Positions 35,224-50,600 of a DNA stretch of 59,422 nt are shown piece by piece. The translations under genes were made by a program, and so were the position numbers. The notes beneath the pieces are model-generated. The model had not been told where the DNA came from, did not search any database, and saw nothing but the letters and a program-made list of their open reading frames with translations. Location: NCBI RefSeq assembly GCF_000003605.2, contig NW_003132849.1:305997-365418 (forward strand), read 5' to 3'. Numbering within the stretch: the stretch's first letter is position 1; each line of letters starts with the position of its first letter. This DNA is from Saccoglossus kowalevskii (taxonomy: Eukaryota > Hemichordata > Enteropneusta > Harrimaniidae).

Positions 35224-38200
35224 GAGCGAACAGTGTTATTGTAGTTCTATGAAGTAAATTCCCATGATCGTCTAATGTTGACCGTAATTGCGACATGGGA
35301 AAAATATCAATATGATCTCATCTTGAATAACGATTCGTTCGTAATTGAATTAGTAAAAAAAATAATCTGGGCAGCCACAATATACGAAAGGAGATTAGTT
35401 GGCTTTAGGCACAATACTAACACGCCATGTAAATGGATATTTTGCTGTGGGTGGTGCAATTAACGAATGTTCAATACACACCCAAAGTAGCTAGCCTTTC
35501 AGTCATGAATAATTGCCACTTACACCGGCTTTCATTATTTTTAAAAAAATGTACCATAGTTTACAGTCAGCAACTATGAGTTTAAAAGTTTAGAAAACGA
35601 TAGCTGAAAGATAATATCAAAAATCCAAGAGACGTATCAATACCGAGTTTCTGCGCATAAACATAGATGCTATATACGTATTTTCCGCGAATAGGAGACC
35701 ATATGCCGTAAGTAGATGAACCCGATTGACCAACTCAACATTCTTTGTTCATCGCAACCATACACATGCCGACTCTAGTATCTTTATGTATTTCATATTT
35801 TTTTAAATATGAACTCACCAATCAGATGGACATTATATGTGTTTAATGTACTCGGCATTAATAACGGCTCTGTTAGTTTGTCCGAGCTAATAAGAATGAA
35901 TTACTGGTCAATTTACGCGTGCCTGGTCATCTAAAGTGTTGACACAGCATTTCTAAACGTGATATCTGTAATAGACAATTTCTTATCACGAGTTCCAATC
36001 AATGATGCCAGTACGCATACATAAATACCCACAATTGTTGTGATGATCACCTGGTCGGAGTATCATATACCCCGAGTTTACTACATACATGTCACCTCTC
36101 TCGTGGTAACTTCAAAGAATGCAATTAAGTATATTACCTCACAACATCCATAATCTCTATGCTATACAATATGATACTATTTTATGAAATAAAATCACGA
36201 TGGTTTTAAGATGTCAATTCAAGGATTTTCATAATTTTCTGTATAAGACAACATATAGCGTATCAATTTTCAAAAACTACCAAGCTAATAATGTCTTACG
36301 TGAATTTATTAAGAATCTATCTTGCGTATACACCCATCATTTTGACTGTATGTTGGAATCGGGTTATTAAAAGGACGCGATATCTGTTATGCCTTCTGCT
36401 CCAGGTGTATCTTAACGTGTAATTGTTTGTCATCAGTCAGCTGTAACAGTCTCGCCAGACATGCTTCTTTTTAATTACATGTCTCGAAGAAACCTGCTAG
36501 TGTAGAGACGGTCTCTTCTACCGCCTGTGACACGTGTAACTTAAAGTGTATTGTAAGTTCGTCATTATCTGGTCGGGTCACTTTATCGGGAACGATCCAT
36601 TCTTATTATATACCTTAGTACTGCCCGGTCTTAGCGCTGTGACAAGATCAATTACCGAGTCGCGAAATTATTAGGCGTATCACGCCCAGCCCGCCAAATT
36701 TACTCTTGTATTTTTTTGTAATTGAGCGTAGTAAATAGTGCCGTTATGTTTCGAGTTGGGTTTTTGAAATACTATTAAGAAAAAATAAAACCATATTCAG
36801 GAGACTGTAACCAACTGTCGAAAAATGGAAGAATGTTATTAAAACACTCGCACGTCTTTTATGACCTACATTTAACGTCACTATGAATGTTTGCAGAAGT
36901 GACAGATATTAGAATAATAACGGAACCCAGTAGACTAAAGACTCTGGCTCTTCCACAGTAGGAACTCGAGTCGCAAAATCTGAATTCAGTCCAAAACGAA
37001 GAATGTTATATTGTAGAATTGAACATTGTGTTCAGATCGAACATTGATCGGCGTATTTCAAGGTAAATCAGGTTTTACTGACTGCCCTGGGGAACAAGCA
37101 ACGTGGTTTACTCTTCACAAAATTGCTATTGAATACCTGTAGTTGTAAACTATGAGTAAATTCAGGTATTGCGTCTTTAGAACACATTCCATTTACCGAT
37201 AGCATCGTAAAGATAATTGGACGATTATTATACGACTATAGTAATTTTAAAATCGCCCACAAACTGATGGTGATTACATTGCATCTCATCTAAGTTGAAT
37301 CAAGTCGTTATAATTGGTTTTGATAACGATATACATTTATTGGCCTCGGCTTGGTGAATAGCGTACAGAAGGAAACCAAATACTTACGGCTTGCTTTTCT
37401 TGCGTGTGAGAATGGTTTTACTAAAATCATGTCCCTGGTGTTACCTTGTGCATTGACTCGGAAGGAAATCTCCAATGACTGTTACAGTAATTGTTAAGCT
37501 TGTTTTTCGATCTTGATTGACCGATGTCGTGTTAGATGTATATGTACCGACGTTAATTTAATCTCCATGTGGGGTTAGTACGTTAATACATTTCTCTAGT
37601 GAATAATGCGTGCAGGGGATTATATCTGTGGTCACTTATTATTAATTATTGCCTTAAAGTATATGTGATACAGTATTTGGGTATTCTTGTAATTATAAAA
37701 AAATACACGAACGCGTCTGCGTCTGTGCCGGGGATGTCAGGTTCGCATCCGCTGTTTAATTAACATGTTTGTCAATTGTGTGTTTGTTTGTTTGTCGTTA
37801 TTAAGTGTTACACAAAGAATGAGCCTCACACATTCTATAATGAGATATCCTACTATAATAGAATATTCTAGAACCACTTATTAAAAATAGAAATGTCTTC
37901 AGTAGTGTTAAAATAACTATATAAATATAAATTAATAATATACAGTTATTGAAGTATGCACAATAGTTTTATTGAATTACTCGGTCGGTCGGTCACATCA
38001 ACCGATCATATTGACAAATATATGGAGGTGCATCATTGCCTCATTGCTAGAAGCGATAATGCATTTGATATACAATATACTGATAAAAAAATTGTTCTAT
38101 ACCTAGGATTAACGTTATACTGTTGTTCCATATTTCCTATTATTATCACATGTGTGTTACTACAGTACTTGAAATCGTTATATTTGCCGCCACTGTAAAA

Positions 38201-38511
38201 ATACAATGTTTTGTTCATATATGTTATTTGCTTTCGATCCGAGGTTCAATCGATGCACGATGTGTGAGATAATGACACCTTGACATTGCACACAAACAAA
38301 ATGGAAACTGCTGGGAAACTTTTTTTATTTGTATTAGCTACAATTAGTCATACACATTTTGTGCGACAAACTGACCAACAATACACTAAATGTTTGCTTG
38401 ATATGTCATTACGTATTTTTGCTGAACAGTATTAAATATCATTATATAAGTCGAATGTGTTAAATTGTAGTTTATTCGACGTTCGACTAGCGAATACAGC
38501 CCTCTTCGTTC
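35224..38511. other. Region without recognised genes
   Basis: AT-rich, no coding or RNA gene recognised. A GGTTCGCATCC near 37741 resembles a tRNA/SINE B box, but no matching A box or cloverleaf was found. Confidence 0.6.
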
Positions 38512-38764
<253 letters not shown>

Positions 38765-41700
38765 TTATTGTTCTAAACTAATCATGTGTGTTCAATATCA
38801 TAACGCTAAAATAATTTTAAAAAAGACTACGATTTACGTTATTGAACAAGTGTCAGTGTTATCCCACTACAAGAAGGAAGGGATATTTCATAACTTTTGC
38901 CGTTCATGAGTCTATGTTTACGGGTTTAATACATGTAATATACCTAGATGTCGTATAAATGAATATGCATAAATAATACTTATACTTATACTTAAAGGTA
39001 AGCCGAACGCTTTGCCAAATAAACTCATCATGGCAGGTACAAAACTGGAACTGATACGCAATTTGAAGCGTTCAAATTTTCTTTTATTTTGGGTAATCTA
39101 AAAACACTCGCTTGCAATTTCTGTTTGGGACAATTTCATAAACACATTTTACTTAACGATTTCATCGTTATTTATTTTTTTACAAACTTCTTCGAGACGC
39201 CTCGTCAAATAGCAGTCGATCAAAAACGTGACAGCTTGCGGCGATCCGGTCTTGAGGCGTAACGCGCACGCCTACGCACACGCACCGGTACAATACTGAG
39301 TGTAATCATAGCTGTCTTATGAATACATTACACATGTATGTCATGGAAACTTGTATTTACCAGAAACAAATGTGTCCCACCCGAATTAAAGAAATAATTT
39401 GTATTTGTCGTATGAAAACCCGTCAATCACAACGGACATTGACGTTTATGTGTGTGTGTCCATACATATTAATTTTTACATCTCACATTGTATATGTGAA
39501 AGCATGTACAATTTATGAATATACACAGATTTAGAGAATTGAAATATTTCACACATTTTATAAACGTTTCTTTTCAAATGGTTTGAATTTTCAAATATGT
39601 TTGTCAAATATGATGCAAGCTTCGATATGTGTCATGACTAACAAAATTCAAAATGATGGCGCTCCAAACAAAACTTTTAACATTGGGTTCTGTAGAGGAG
39701 AGGCACTTTAGTCATAATCAGCGTCGAAAAGAGCCCCAGTTATGAACGTTTTTGTGTAGAGTGAGCTTGTTATGGTGAATTATTTGAATTATTATTATGC
39801 TGTTCAAAAATCATCCAACCGTTCATCACCGCCCGCCATTGCTTGCATGAGTGCTATTATTGTAATCCTTCGCTTACCACACTCTACTAACTGCTAATTT
39901 CGACGATTGTACTCATGGAAATGATAACATGTGTATAGTTCGGTGTTATATACAAGCCTGGCTACCCGTCATCAAATCAGTGCATTGTGTCGGAAAGGCA
40001 ACAGCATTTTCTGATTCAATAATCAATGATTTCTCAATAACAACTGGCAGTGCACTACTAGCATAACGAACAGCTCGAGGTTTGAAAATAAGTTACAGTC
40101 AGTGTGTAGCCAGAAATATTAACCTCAGTGGAGAGATATGTTGTTGCTATCAACATTGTCCGTTGTGTCGATATATTATTATCCGTATGTTCTGTAACGA
40201 CAAACAATGTATTCGATTCACTGCTACAAGCAGTTGTAGTTAAACAGTAAACCGTGTTACAATACAGGTAACTACTTTATCAATCGTAAATTTGAATTCA
40301 ATTCAATACTGACACAAACAAATAACAATAGCACGTGGTCCTTGCTGATAGGAGTGATGTGTATAAAATGAGAACAATTCGATTAAACAGTCGTTAGAAT
40401 ATGTCCAGAGAATACAATTGTGAGCATTGACCATACCTTTGGGTGTGTTGACAAATATCGATATTTGTTTCATTCGATTTTACATGTACTTGGCAGGTAA
40501 TAATTTTGTTGTGGTCAGATCTCATAAAGTGTTGTGCGTAAAGAACTGAATGCTTAGCTGGAACGTAGGCACATCATTTATTTTCTGATAATTTCTTAAC
40601 ACAACATATGTTTAATGATATTTACAGTAAAGTCTCCCCAATTGGACCAACATCCTGGATAATAAATTCAGTTTCAGTCGAATTTGAAATCTTACGTAGT
40701 TCAGCATCATTGTTTCTTGTTTGAACAAACAAAGATTTAGGGTAGAAAATAAACGTTAGGTGGGCAGGGTTATCCGTATAACACATATCTTTATTTGTAT
40801 GGCTTGTAAAAATATACGTGTGTGTATACAGCTATGTAAATGTGAGAAGATTCAGAGAAATCCACTGTGTTCAAAATTACGTGGTATTTACGACATTGCA
40901 ATCTGATCTGATATCAGCCTAGTGTCGTTTGGTGGAAAGTGCACCATCGATTTGAATGTAATGAAGATGGATTGCTTAAACTTTGTGAAAGCAAACATAT
41001 TAGTCTGATATCACTATCTCACAGGACTGAATAAATACCCGAATTATAACCTTACATGCACGGGAAGCAAATACAGATTGCGTGGATATGCTCGATGTTG
41101 TATTTTAAGTGGTATGTATACCATAGTTTTCAATTCGTGAATCGTTAACCCAAATCGAGTAACAGTCGAGACGTTATTCAAAGCACGTTATATTTTCCAT
41201 CCACACCAAAAATATCTCTTAAATTTAGCCCAACTCGGCCATTTATTATTAACTTGAGGCTGTGAGGTTTTGTAATAACATGGCGAAGCAATCGGGCCTT
41301 CTAATAACATCTTTAAATTCAGTTGCCCCTGGGCAGTTGCAACTTTGAAATATCGTATAGATTGTACAAGAGCAAGCATTATCTTGAACGAGTGTCTCTT
41401 ACCGCGAGAAAAGAGGAGATTCAGATCTGAAGCCTAAGCGTAAATACGGATTGTAAAAAAACACGACAAGTACGAAAATCAGAAATCATTCATGGCGACT
41501 CAATTAGTAACTAGCAAATAAATAAACCAAAACAAATTGATTGACTAACATATCATTGTCTGATTAACAAAGTCAAAAGCGTTCAAACTGTGTTACCTTG
41601 GTCAGAGTTATATAACCATGCAATCACTGCTGCTTCACGTGAATGGTTGGCACGGAAACCAGACTGGTGATTAAACAGAAAATTGTTAGATATTGAATAA

Positions 41701-44649
41701 CATGCCATAACATTAACATCATGTACTTGAAGTTGGAACAGATTAAAAATAATATAATATTCATTAACATGACACTTGTGTGAAATTCAAAGATGATATT
41801 CGCATTTTTCTTTAAATAAAACAGCATAATACGATAATGCTGGGCTACGACGTATTGAAATGCATCTTATATTTATATGTCTATTTACACGATATTTTTT
41901 TAAATTTCATTTCGGTTATACCTGGCCTGGAAGTCCTAGTTTATATCTGTATGCCTAAACCTAATCACTAGACGTTATTGAAATGTTTTTGCTAATAATA
42001 ATAATTTGTTGGAGACAAAAAAAGAAGGATCATTCGTACGGTATTATGAGGAATGATATTTAATTTTCATATTGAATCTTTCAACGATGAGCAAAGATTT
42101 TATGCAGCTCGCCAAGCTCAACTACAATTTATTTAATTGGAATTTCAAATCATTCTCCCATCTTATGACACTCACTTGTAAGGCTGTATTAATCCATCAC
42201 TGTCTTCCTCGATTATGTAATGAAAATGACGGCCGGAGATAATTTACGCTAGCTTATACAGCCCATCCATTGCGAGCGATGGAAAAGTGTGTTTACTACC
42301 CCCCTTCCAACTAACAACACGTGCAAGTTGTTATATAGTTGTTAACTGGAGTGAAATGCAATTCCCAGTTCTAGCAGGTTTGTTTAGCCTGCTTCTTACA
42401 CATGTTTAAGTATTTGTCTATGCTTAGTGTCTAGAGAATTATCGCGGGTGCCGACTGGTGAGCGCCCATCGAAAACGTTCGCATGCTTATTAAAAAGGAG
42501 CTGTAAGACATTGTTAAAATATCCAATGGGAAATGGCGTGAGTTACTGAAGATAATGTTCATTTCAATTATTATTTCCATGCCAATAAATATTGATTGTG
42601 TTATCACTGTCAAATACAATTCTCTTCATTCACGCATATAATTTTTATTCCAAATTTCGAAAAATCTGAAAATAAGTATTTCGGTTTGTAACAACCTCGC
42701 CGGTTAATTTTTGTGTGCATTGTGGTAAGTGATTCGCATTCTTAAAACATCTCAGCTAAATACTCGTGGTTATTGTGCGTTCATAAGCACAACGCTTATA
42801 ACTCTTAGTAATATTAATGAAGCGGTTTCTTTCGACTTACAAATCATTTACCTAATTCACCCTAAACTATACTATATCTAAGGTAAATTATTCAAATCTC
42901 CCCGTGGGGACACAAGTAAATTGAACACAATTTGCCCCAACGTATAATGATGTAATTTAAAAACACGATGTCTCTTTACAAATACTGTTCAATCAATATC
43001 TCATTAATATTCAGTGCATGCCATTGGTGCTTAATCGGGTTAGGTCGTAATGATGCATTGTATTCGGTCGTTGATTCTTTTCATGTTATTTTTCGGTTCA
43101 GCCTCTAAAAGAGCACGGACAACACTACACCCAATACAGTAGTAGACAGTGCGGTGATTTTTATATTGCGACATTGTTATACCTGTGAGCAAATTCAAAT
43201 ATATTGTACACATCGAGACAAAACATACTTTAACATTTACAATGCACCGTGCTTCGCATTTACAAGCATTTGCTATAAACATTACATTGACACTGCTTAC
43301 CTTGCATTTCACTTAAGGCCGGCGATGATCTTTAGACTTAAAAATCGGAGAATATGTCTCGACGCGACCATCCGTAGAACTATTTTCATATGATGTACAC
43401 GGTGTACTGGTTAGATGATCAGCTTCGTCTCGCGAGGGCGCCGCGTTAATTGAATGAATGTTCTCATTATATATGTAAGAACACAACGGCTACGATGTAC
43501 TTTTCAAGTCATTATTACAGTAATTTATTATGCTCTTAAAAATGCATATTTTTGATATTTGGTACATTTATATATCGTAATTGCATTGCCACCACGACTC
43601 GCGTTTCCGGTGCGGCTTACGAAGTTAGAAGGTTACGCTGACTGAATGACTTATTGTGCTTGTAACTATACTTTGTTAATCTGACAACCTGTGTCTCAGT
43701 CAGTCTGTTATAGTAGGGAGCGGATATGCAAAACAAGTATATATCTAACTCGAATTAAGATAGACACACAAATACAAATGTGCCTCGCGTTACGTCCCAA
43801 TAATGTAATGTACAGATACTCATATCATGTTTATTGCAGAATGACCCAATAAAATGTTATTAGTCTGTTTTTTTAAACATAAAACTTGGATATACAATAA
43901 CAATCGTAATTTCCCCGAAAATAGGCCTTATTTCCTAATGTACTTCATGTGTTTTCTAACCTTTGAATTCTACTGATTTATGGTTTATTGTGATCACGAC
44001 AACGCTGATTAGATCACGTGACAATAATAAACAAGTTTTAGGAGTTGTAAACTCGCTTTCATAGCGCATTTCAAAGTTACGTCGTTCTTAAATGTTTCAA
44101 CACTGGATATATTTGTAGAAGTTGCATTGACAACCTTGAAAATAGACTCATACTACAGAGCTTTCCTATGTCATGGATGTGAATAATTTACAAATCAGAA
44201 GCAGTGCTCATTCTGGAAGTGAAACTCTTCATAAAACTATCAAATGTATAAATATACGAAATATATCATTTCGTAATTAATAATGTAACATATTCCAAGG
44301 AAACTTGAGTTAGACTGTAAATGTATCATCGTTAATAAGAAGAAAGTTTAGTAGACAAGGGTATTAACACTGAAGGTCTTTTGCGTCAAGCAATAATTTT
44401 AAGCAATCGAACGTCACTATTTTATCAATTGCAAATGCTAACACATAGTGAGTGTCATATTGTTACAGGAACTATATTTTTTTGGAACTCCGTGAGAGAG
44501 TGATGACCATAATGAGATTGTAGTAATTTAATGCGGCTATCCGGTGTCAACCAGTCCCGTTCCACAATTGTCACCTAGTCAAGAAAACCATGCGCACGAC
44601 AACGTGTTTCTTCACAGAAAACATTACTGTCATATGTCATATGACAATC
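38765..44649. other. Region without recognised genes
   Basis: Includes a GC-richer stretch near 39190-39300 and a possible pogo/Tigger-type end at 40623-40660. No gene supported. Confidence 0.55.
40623..40660 (+). mobile_element. Possible solitary pogo/Tigger-type transposon end
   Basis: TACAGTAAAGTCTCCCCAAT followed by TGGACCAACATCCTGGATAA resembles the TA-CAGT...CTCCCC...GGACCA...CTGG ends of pogo-like elements. No opposite end and no transposase remnant were found, so this may be a relic or a coincidence. Confidence 0.25.
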
Positions 44650-44663
44650 GTTACCATGGAAAC
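44650..44663. promoter_or_regulatory. X-box motif GTTACCATGGAAAC
   Basis: Both half-sites agree with the RFX X-box (GTTACC / GGAAAC). Just upstream lie overlapping palindromes (TGTCATATGTCATATGACA, about 44627-44645). It lies inside a 152-codon open frame (44544-45002) that starts with GTG and is not considered a gene. Confidence 0.4.
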
Positions 44664-47600
44664 ATAGTTAACGTATTGGTCCCTCTCTTTTTTTATCTGG
44701 CTTCAGTTGATAGATATCATATGAGACGTTTCTCGGGTGTTTGTCTTAGAGCCATTTGTTGTGTTGGTGACTACGATGTTTATTTCTGTCCCAACGTTTT
44801 AAGTTTGATTCAACATTGTGTTTCTGGGAAATCAGGAAGATCGATCATTCGATATTTTATACTCAAGCGTTACTTGTGGAGAGCGCAATTTAAGAAACCA
44901 ATCAATATCTACCAAGAACAATTCGAAAAAATGGAATTCAAATATAACATTAAGTTGCTAGGACCTCCGGAAAATCGCCTTTTGCTTTTAACTTTTATTT
45001 AACATTACCAACGACACATTCAGTTGGTTTATTCAGAATGGTTTATTTATTAAAGAATGTTTTATTGTGCGTTGATTTAGATAAACGCCAGTTTCGAAAA
45101 AAAAAGAGTTATTGCAATCCACTTGAGAATACACTGAAAGTTTAATAAATGATGAAGTTTTACATGTCGAACCACTAAGCACGATAAAATGTAAAAAATT
45201 AAAGTGATAATTTTAAACGTAAAATAATTGTAGCCGGCTTGTAAGTGCTTTTCTTAGTAAACATAGTGATACATCTTTATTTTAGTGTTGATTTATTATG
45301 TGGATGAATTAGTTATGTAGACTAGTTGCTATTCAATAATACATAGTCTATAGATTTTAACATGACATTTCTGGCATCCACGAACCATGTAGAATGGACC
45401 ACTATTTGGTGAATTTATTGTACATGTAAAGTGTAACAAAGAATATACGTAGTATTTATATATTTATTTATTAAACTGTTTAAAATATGGCTGTTCAAGC
45501 CATGGTTACAATAGTCGCCTTCAGAGCCGGGGTATGCGCATCATTGAGTAATACGTGCAAATTGCGATGTACATAACTTTGTAACTCAAACCACATGGCC
45601 ATGTTCAATGAATGTTGAAGAGGGGTCAGTCGAAAGTTTGTTTTCTTTAACCCCTTCTTCAACTCACTCGGTAATAACGCTTACTACACTTCACATCGTA
45701 TATCTAGCAAAAAAACAATAACAAGAGAATATGTTTTACGAGTAAGAAAGTGGGAATGGGCGTTGGCTTGCGTCATGGAAATTGACTCGCCTGCTTACAG
45801 GCAATCTATATCATATATTAGACTTCGTCGCACCACTAGGTTGTAATCACGAATACAGTTCCCGCGTGTGTAGCCAGGCGACACGCTTACTGAAATGAGC
45901 AATGCTTGAAAGTATGTATTCGCCAAAGCAGATGGTAATAAATACCCAATACCCAAGTCAATACTCAGTACGCACAGATAAGCTACAACGTCATAGCATC
46001 TGATTCTGTGATAGTTTATGGTTATATCTAATGTGTTTTGGTGCTCAATGATAACCTTAAGAGATTAAATCAACAAAGTAAAAGAAAAGATGGTTGAATG
46101 ATTTCTGACCATGTGGTAACGAAATTAGTTTTTGATTGAAACAAAATAATCCCGGCAAATTATACAGCATGAGTTGCGCTCGTTTCATTTTAATAATACT
46201 AATAACCAGGAGTAATTCCATATAATGGGGTTCAGCTGTATGGGGTAGTATTATTAGACAAAAACCTTTTGCCAAGATCTTTTTTTTAGAATTGTACAAT
46301 TTCATCAGTGTTCATAGAAAGAAGCAGATTTATTAATTTTACTTAGTCGCATGTTTGTTTGAAGAGATACATTCAACAAGCCTTGAAATCAACGTAATAT
46401 AACAGACAGTATATTATTGTGATAGTACTTCTGACAAGAACCTTTGTGCACAAATCTATACATATAGAGAATATCTCATGAGAGATCGTACAATTTCAAA
46501 TTTATTAAACAATTGCTGTAATTTTCTTCTAAAACTCGTGAGCAGTATTCAAGACATTGTAGCGCACTCTAGATCATTTACATAAACAAATCTCTTTTCA
46601 AAAACATCAATTACCGGTAGTCACAATCCGTGACAAAAAATAGCCACAAGACATGGGTGGAACATATGTTTTCCTCAGAGAAGTTAAGGTTGACTAAATA
46701 TGAAATGACGTCTCAAATATATACGGCTTTTTATCACACGCGCGTTTTAGTCGATTTTTGAAACTACTAGATTATTCGAATTAATATAGTATAAAATGTT
46801 AATTCAAGAAATATTGTGTAAAACAATCAACATCATACGATTATGACATATTCTGTGATATGACGTCAAAAGTTCAATCTGTTTGCATGAACTAATCAGA
46901 TGTTGTATCATTGTAGTAATGCTGTAAAAATGATAATTTCAAAAATGATTGAATAAGATGATTAGGACATATGACATGTACTAGTTTATATGTGGTTTGT
47001 CTAAACGGTAAGAAACAAAAACGTAAGAGAAAAGAAACGTTCGTAAATACAGAACTCCCGCATTGATATCTCAATAAAATAGTTTGTGTCGATAGCTCGG
47101 TGTCGCGGCAACAATAATAAACTCACATACAAACTAACTTGCATTTTATTTTATTTCAGTGAAATGTGGATATTGAAACAACGAAATAAAAAAACACATA
47201 TCCCTCTAACTGAACGACTGTGTAGTGTATGTTGTACTCATGGTTGCATAGTTACCATCTTATGAATATTGATGATATAACACTGAACCTGATTGGTCTA
47301 GGAAGCGACCGGTTGTATGTTGCGCGGCATATATGGAGTAGAAACAGAGAAAGTATTAATCGTCATATTAGAAAGTGGACTTGGTTTTCTCAAAGATTCC
47401 GTAGAATTGTACAATATCAATATTTGAATCAAGAAAATATTTAAATAAAATAATAGTAGTTCGAAATATAGAATAATTGTTATTCTGTGGCAAGTTCGCA
47501 TACCTTTAAAGGCAGGGAGTGAGTTGGGAGGCGTGAGGGGTTTATATATTTGTAATACTCATATACATTTAATGGTTATCCGGGAGCGTGTGTACCTATA

Positions 47601-50600
47601 AATCAAGCTGATTACAATTCTGTACGGAGATTGCTATCGAATAGAGGGTAGAGTCTTTCGTGTCTTTATTATTGGCTCATATAACAGGTGTCATGACATA
47701 TAAAACATTATATTGTATAATATTAAACTCTAACTAAATTTACGCTGGGCTTACATTCATATTATGCTGTCCAAAGGCAGGCAGGTCAGATCGTGCATTC
47801 GATTTGAGTTCACTGCCGCCGGTTTAATAGCTCGGTATTTACTGATTGCTAAGGTTAGGCAACTCGGACGATAACGATAGTTAACGATCCTGTTTGGTAT
47901 TTCGATTCTAAGTAGATTCCGACCTAGAACAAACCGTTAACTGCCGTTAGCGTTTCGTAGCCGTACTTTAATGAAGTAATACTGCCAATTCGCAATACCT
48001 CGAATACAAAACGCGCGCGTCTTTGGGAAAATGTCGAAATTTGCATAACTCAAGCGATCGACGTTCTTCCGAGTGTGTTTTATCAGGCATCAATCCGTAA
48101 GAGGTTGTTGAAAATATGTTGAGTATTGAAAGTGTCTTATTATAACTTAGAGTTAGTCGCTGAAAAACGTGAAATAAAAATAATCTCACCATAGCATATT
48201 AGATTAACGAATTTTAAGTGCACAAGAAAAAAATGGAAATGATTTTAACTTGGTCCCATAATAGAACCAACAGTGTAAAAAAAATGCTGAACACAGAAAA
48301 TATATTTTGTTATATTAGTTTATATGAGCAAATAGTTCCTATTTCAGATTCTCGAGGGTAGTGCGAGTTGTATTTCTAACATTAGTAGTATGTTTTGAGG
48401 TTTAATATATTGGCCAACCAGTATTCCAAACATTTTGGTGAGTTGATGTGTTCAAGTGACGTGTAAACAACATTTAACGTCAGAAAGACGTTGAATACTG
48501 CTATTCTATTATTTCATTAGGTGAAAATACATAACTGACAGAATGACAGACACGACTAATTCTATGATGGCTGATATGACGGTTCATTGCATCTTCGTTT
48601 GCTATTCAGCGTAAAACATCGTTAACTATGTGCGGTTAGTACTGTAGAACAAAAAACATGTCGACCCCGAAAGTTTGAAAGTCACGTGGTTGTTGCCGAA
48701 TCGAACAGAAGCGCTGTATTTGAGGTATTGTGAATTTGGTGAGTTTTAAGTCCTAGTAAATGTTGACAATGTAGTGTAAACACGTGATACCAAGGGAACG
48801 TTTAATATAAACATTTAATAAACACATATCTGTATTCACGTTAATGTTAATGAATAGCATACAATATAACATATAATATTTCCAATAAAACAAACCAAAC
48901 CAGTAGATGGTTCGGCTCGGTTTATCTAAAATCAAAATCAATATATGATTTCACGTGTACAAATGTGACATTAAACAGAATAACTCGAGTAGACGTGACG
49001 ACAGAAACAAAATGACTGCCAGGCAGCCGTATTGAAATTAACATTAAGTTTTTTTTTTTTAAATCAAGTTGTGCGTAATGATGAATGTAGCTCTACCAAG
49101 TGTGAAAAGAATCCAATCTTGAGTGGCTGTATGTATATGTATATTTCTATTTTTGTGTGTGTTCACTATTTGATGCTTATATCGCATACACAAGTTAATG
49201 CCATGGTCTTTGCATGCAAAACAAATAAATAGCTCTGATCAAGTGAATGAAAGTAATCAGATATAACAATGTGCCCGCCTTCATAATCACGTTGCCCACT
49301 ATTTCACCGGCCATAAAAAACTGGCCGATTCGAGAAGGCTAATTTAACACAGAGCGGATATTGAAAAACTAGATTCAAGTACGGATTTCAAGGTTTCTAC
49401 TCAATACTCATTGTCATACGTTCCTGTGGGTGATTTTAATTCTCTAAACATGCATAAATGTGTCATTAAATGCGGGAATAAAACAATATTCAATAATGTT
49501 CACAATTCTAACAAAAGCATTCATGTATGATTTTAAAGAAAAAAAATCCTCGTTAAGTAAATCGGTGTCAACTGTTGTTTCCGTCAAGTATAAATATATA
49601 AGTTCTAATGTCTAGACTGTCACTCGAACATTGTACACGACGTATAGATCAAAGTGGTCCGAGCGACTTTCAATTCTACGTCGCCATGTCCTACAGGCAC
49701 CTATACAACATACGTCATATATATATACATATATATGTTTTATAGACAGTTACGTGACTGGAATGCGAATACATGCCATGTATTTCCTGTCGTACAAGCG
49801 TAATTACTTGAATAGTTTAAAGCAATGAATTCATCTCATCCATCTCATCTCATTTAACAAATGCTGAGTATATAATTCAATTCAAGTGTCTTATTTTTTC
49901 AGCACAAGCTAAAGGCGCGATTGCGCGTATAACAGTCGTCATACCGTATATTGCTTCAAGAACAATTACTATGTTTTCTCCTTTCTTTTCTTTTACGCAA
50001 ACAACATTTACCGGGGGAAACAGAAATACAGACTGAATATTTTCTAGTTATACTCCAAATCTATTAAAATTGTATGTACCCAGTCCTCGTTTATGAATTT
50101 TACTATTTCATAAAAAAGTTTATATTGTGAAGTTAAAACATTTAAACTACATAGTTAGCATAACATTCATGTAGGCCAAATGTAATTTAGTTTTCACATT
50201 GAACGTGATTGTGTCTAGGTACTTAGCTAGGTTTAACGTGATATGTAATTCCTTTCATTGTTTGACATATACTAATGCATATATTAACAACACCTAATAT
50301 GCGTAAATATTTAAATAATGTGACTAGAATATGCTAATGTCATATAACAAAACTGATGATAAACTACAAACAAGCCTAGATGGTTAATAACCCTTTGTAT
50401 CTGTAGGCAACCAATGGCGTAGTGACTATTCAATGCGCGCACACACGTATTCGACAATAATAAGTAACATATCAAACTGAAACCAACAACTTTATCTTCC
50501 TTTGCGCTTTGAAAATTACGTTGAGAGCGAATATGTTTTCAAATCAATTCTGAGAATTGTTAAGAATTGTCGTAATGATGGACGTGCAGGTTTGAAGTGA

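Noticed and set aside
37725-37770. tRNA or SINE-like B box (GGTTCGCATCC)
   Set aside because: One mismatch to the B-box core but no A box at the right distance and no cloverleaf could be drawn.
44544-45002. 152-codon plus-strand open frame containing a DRY triplet in a GPCR-like setting (LASVDRYHMRR)
   Set aside because: It starts with GTG; the first ATG leaves about 122 codons. Residues around DRY do not continue as ICL2/TM4, and no other GPCR motif is present. An ORF this long is not improbable in 59 kb over six frames.
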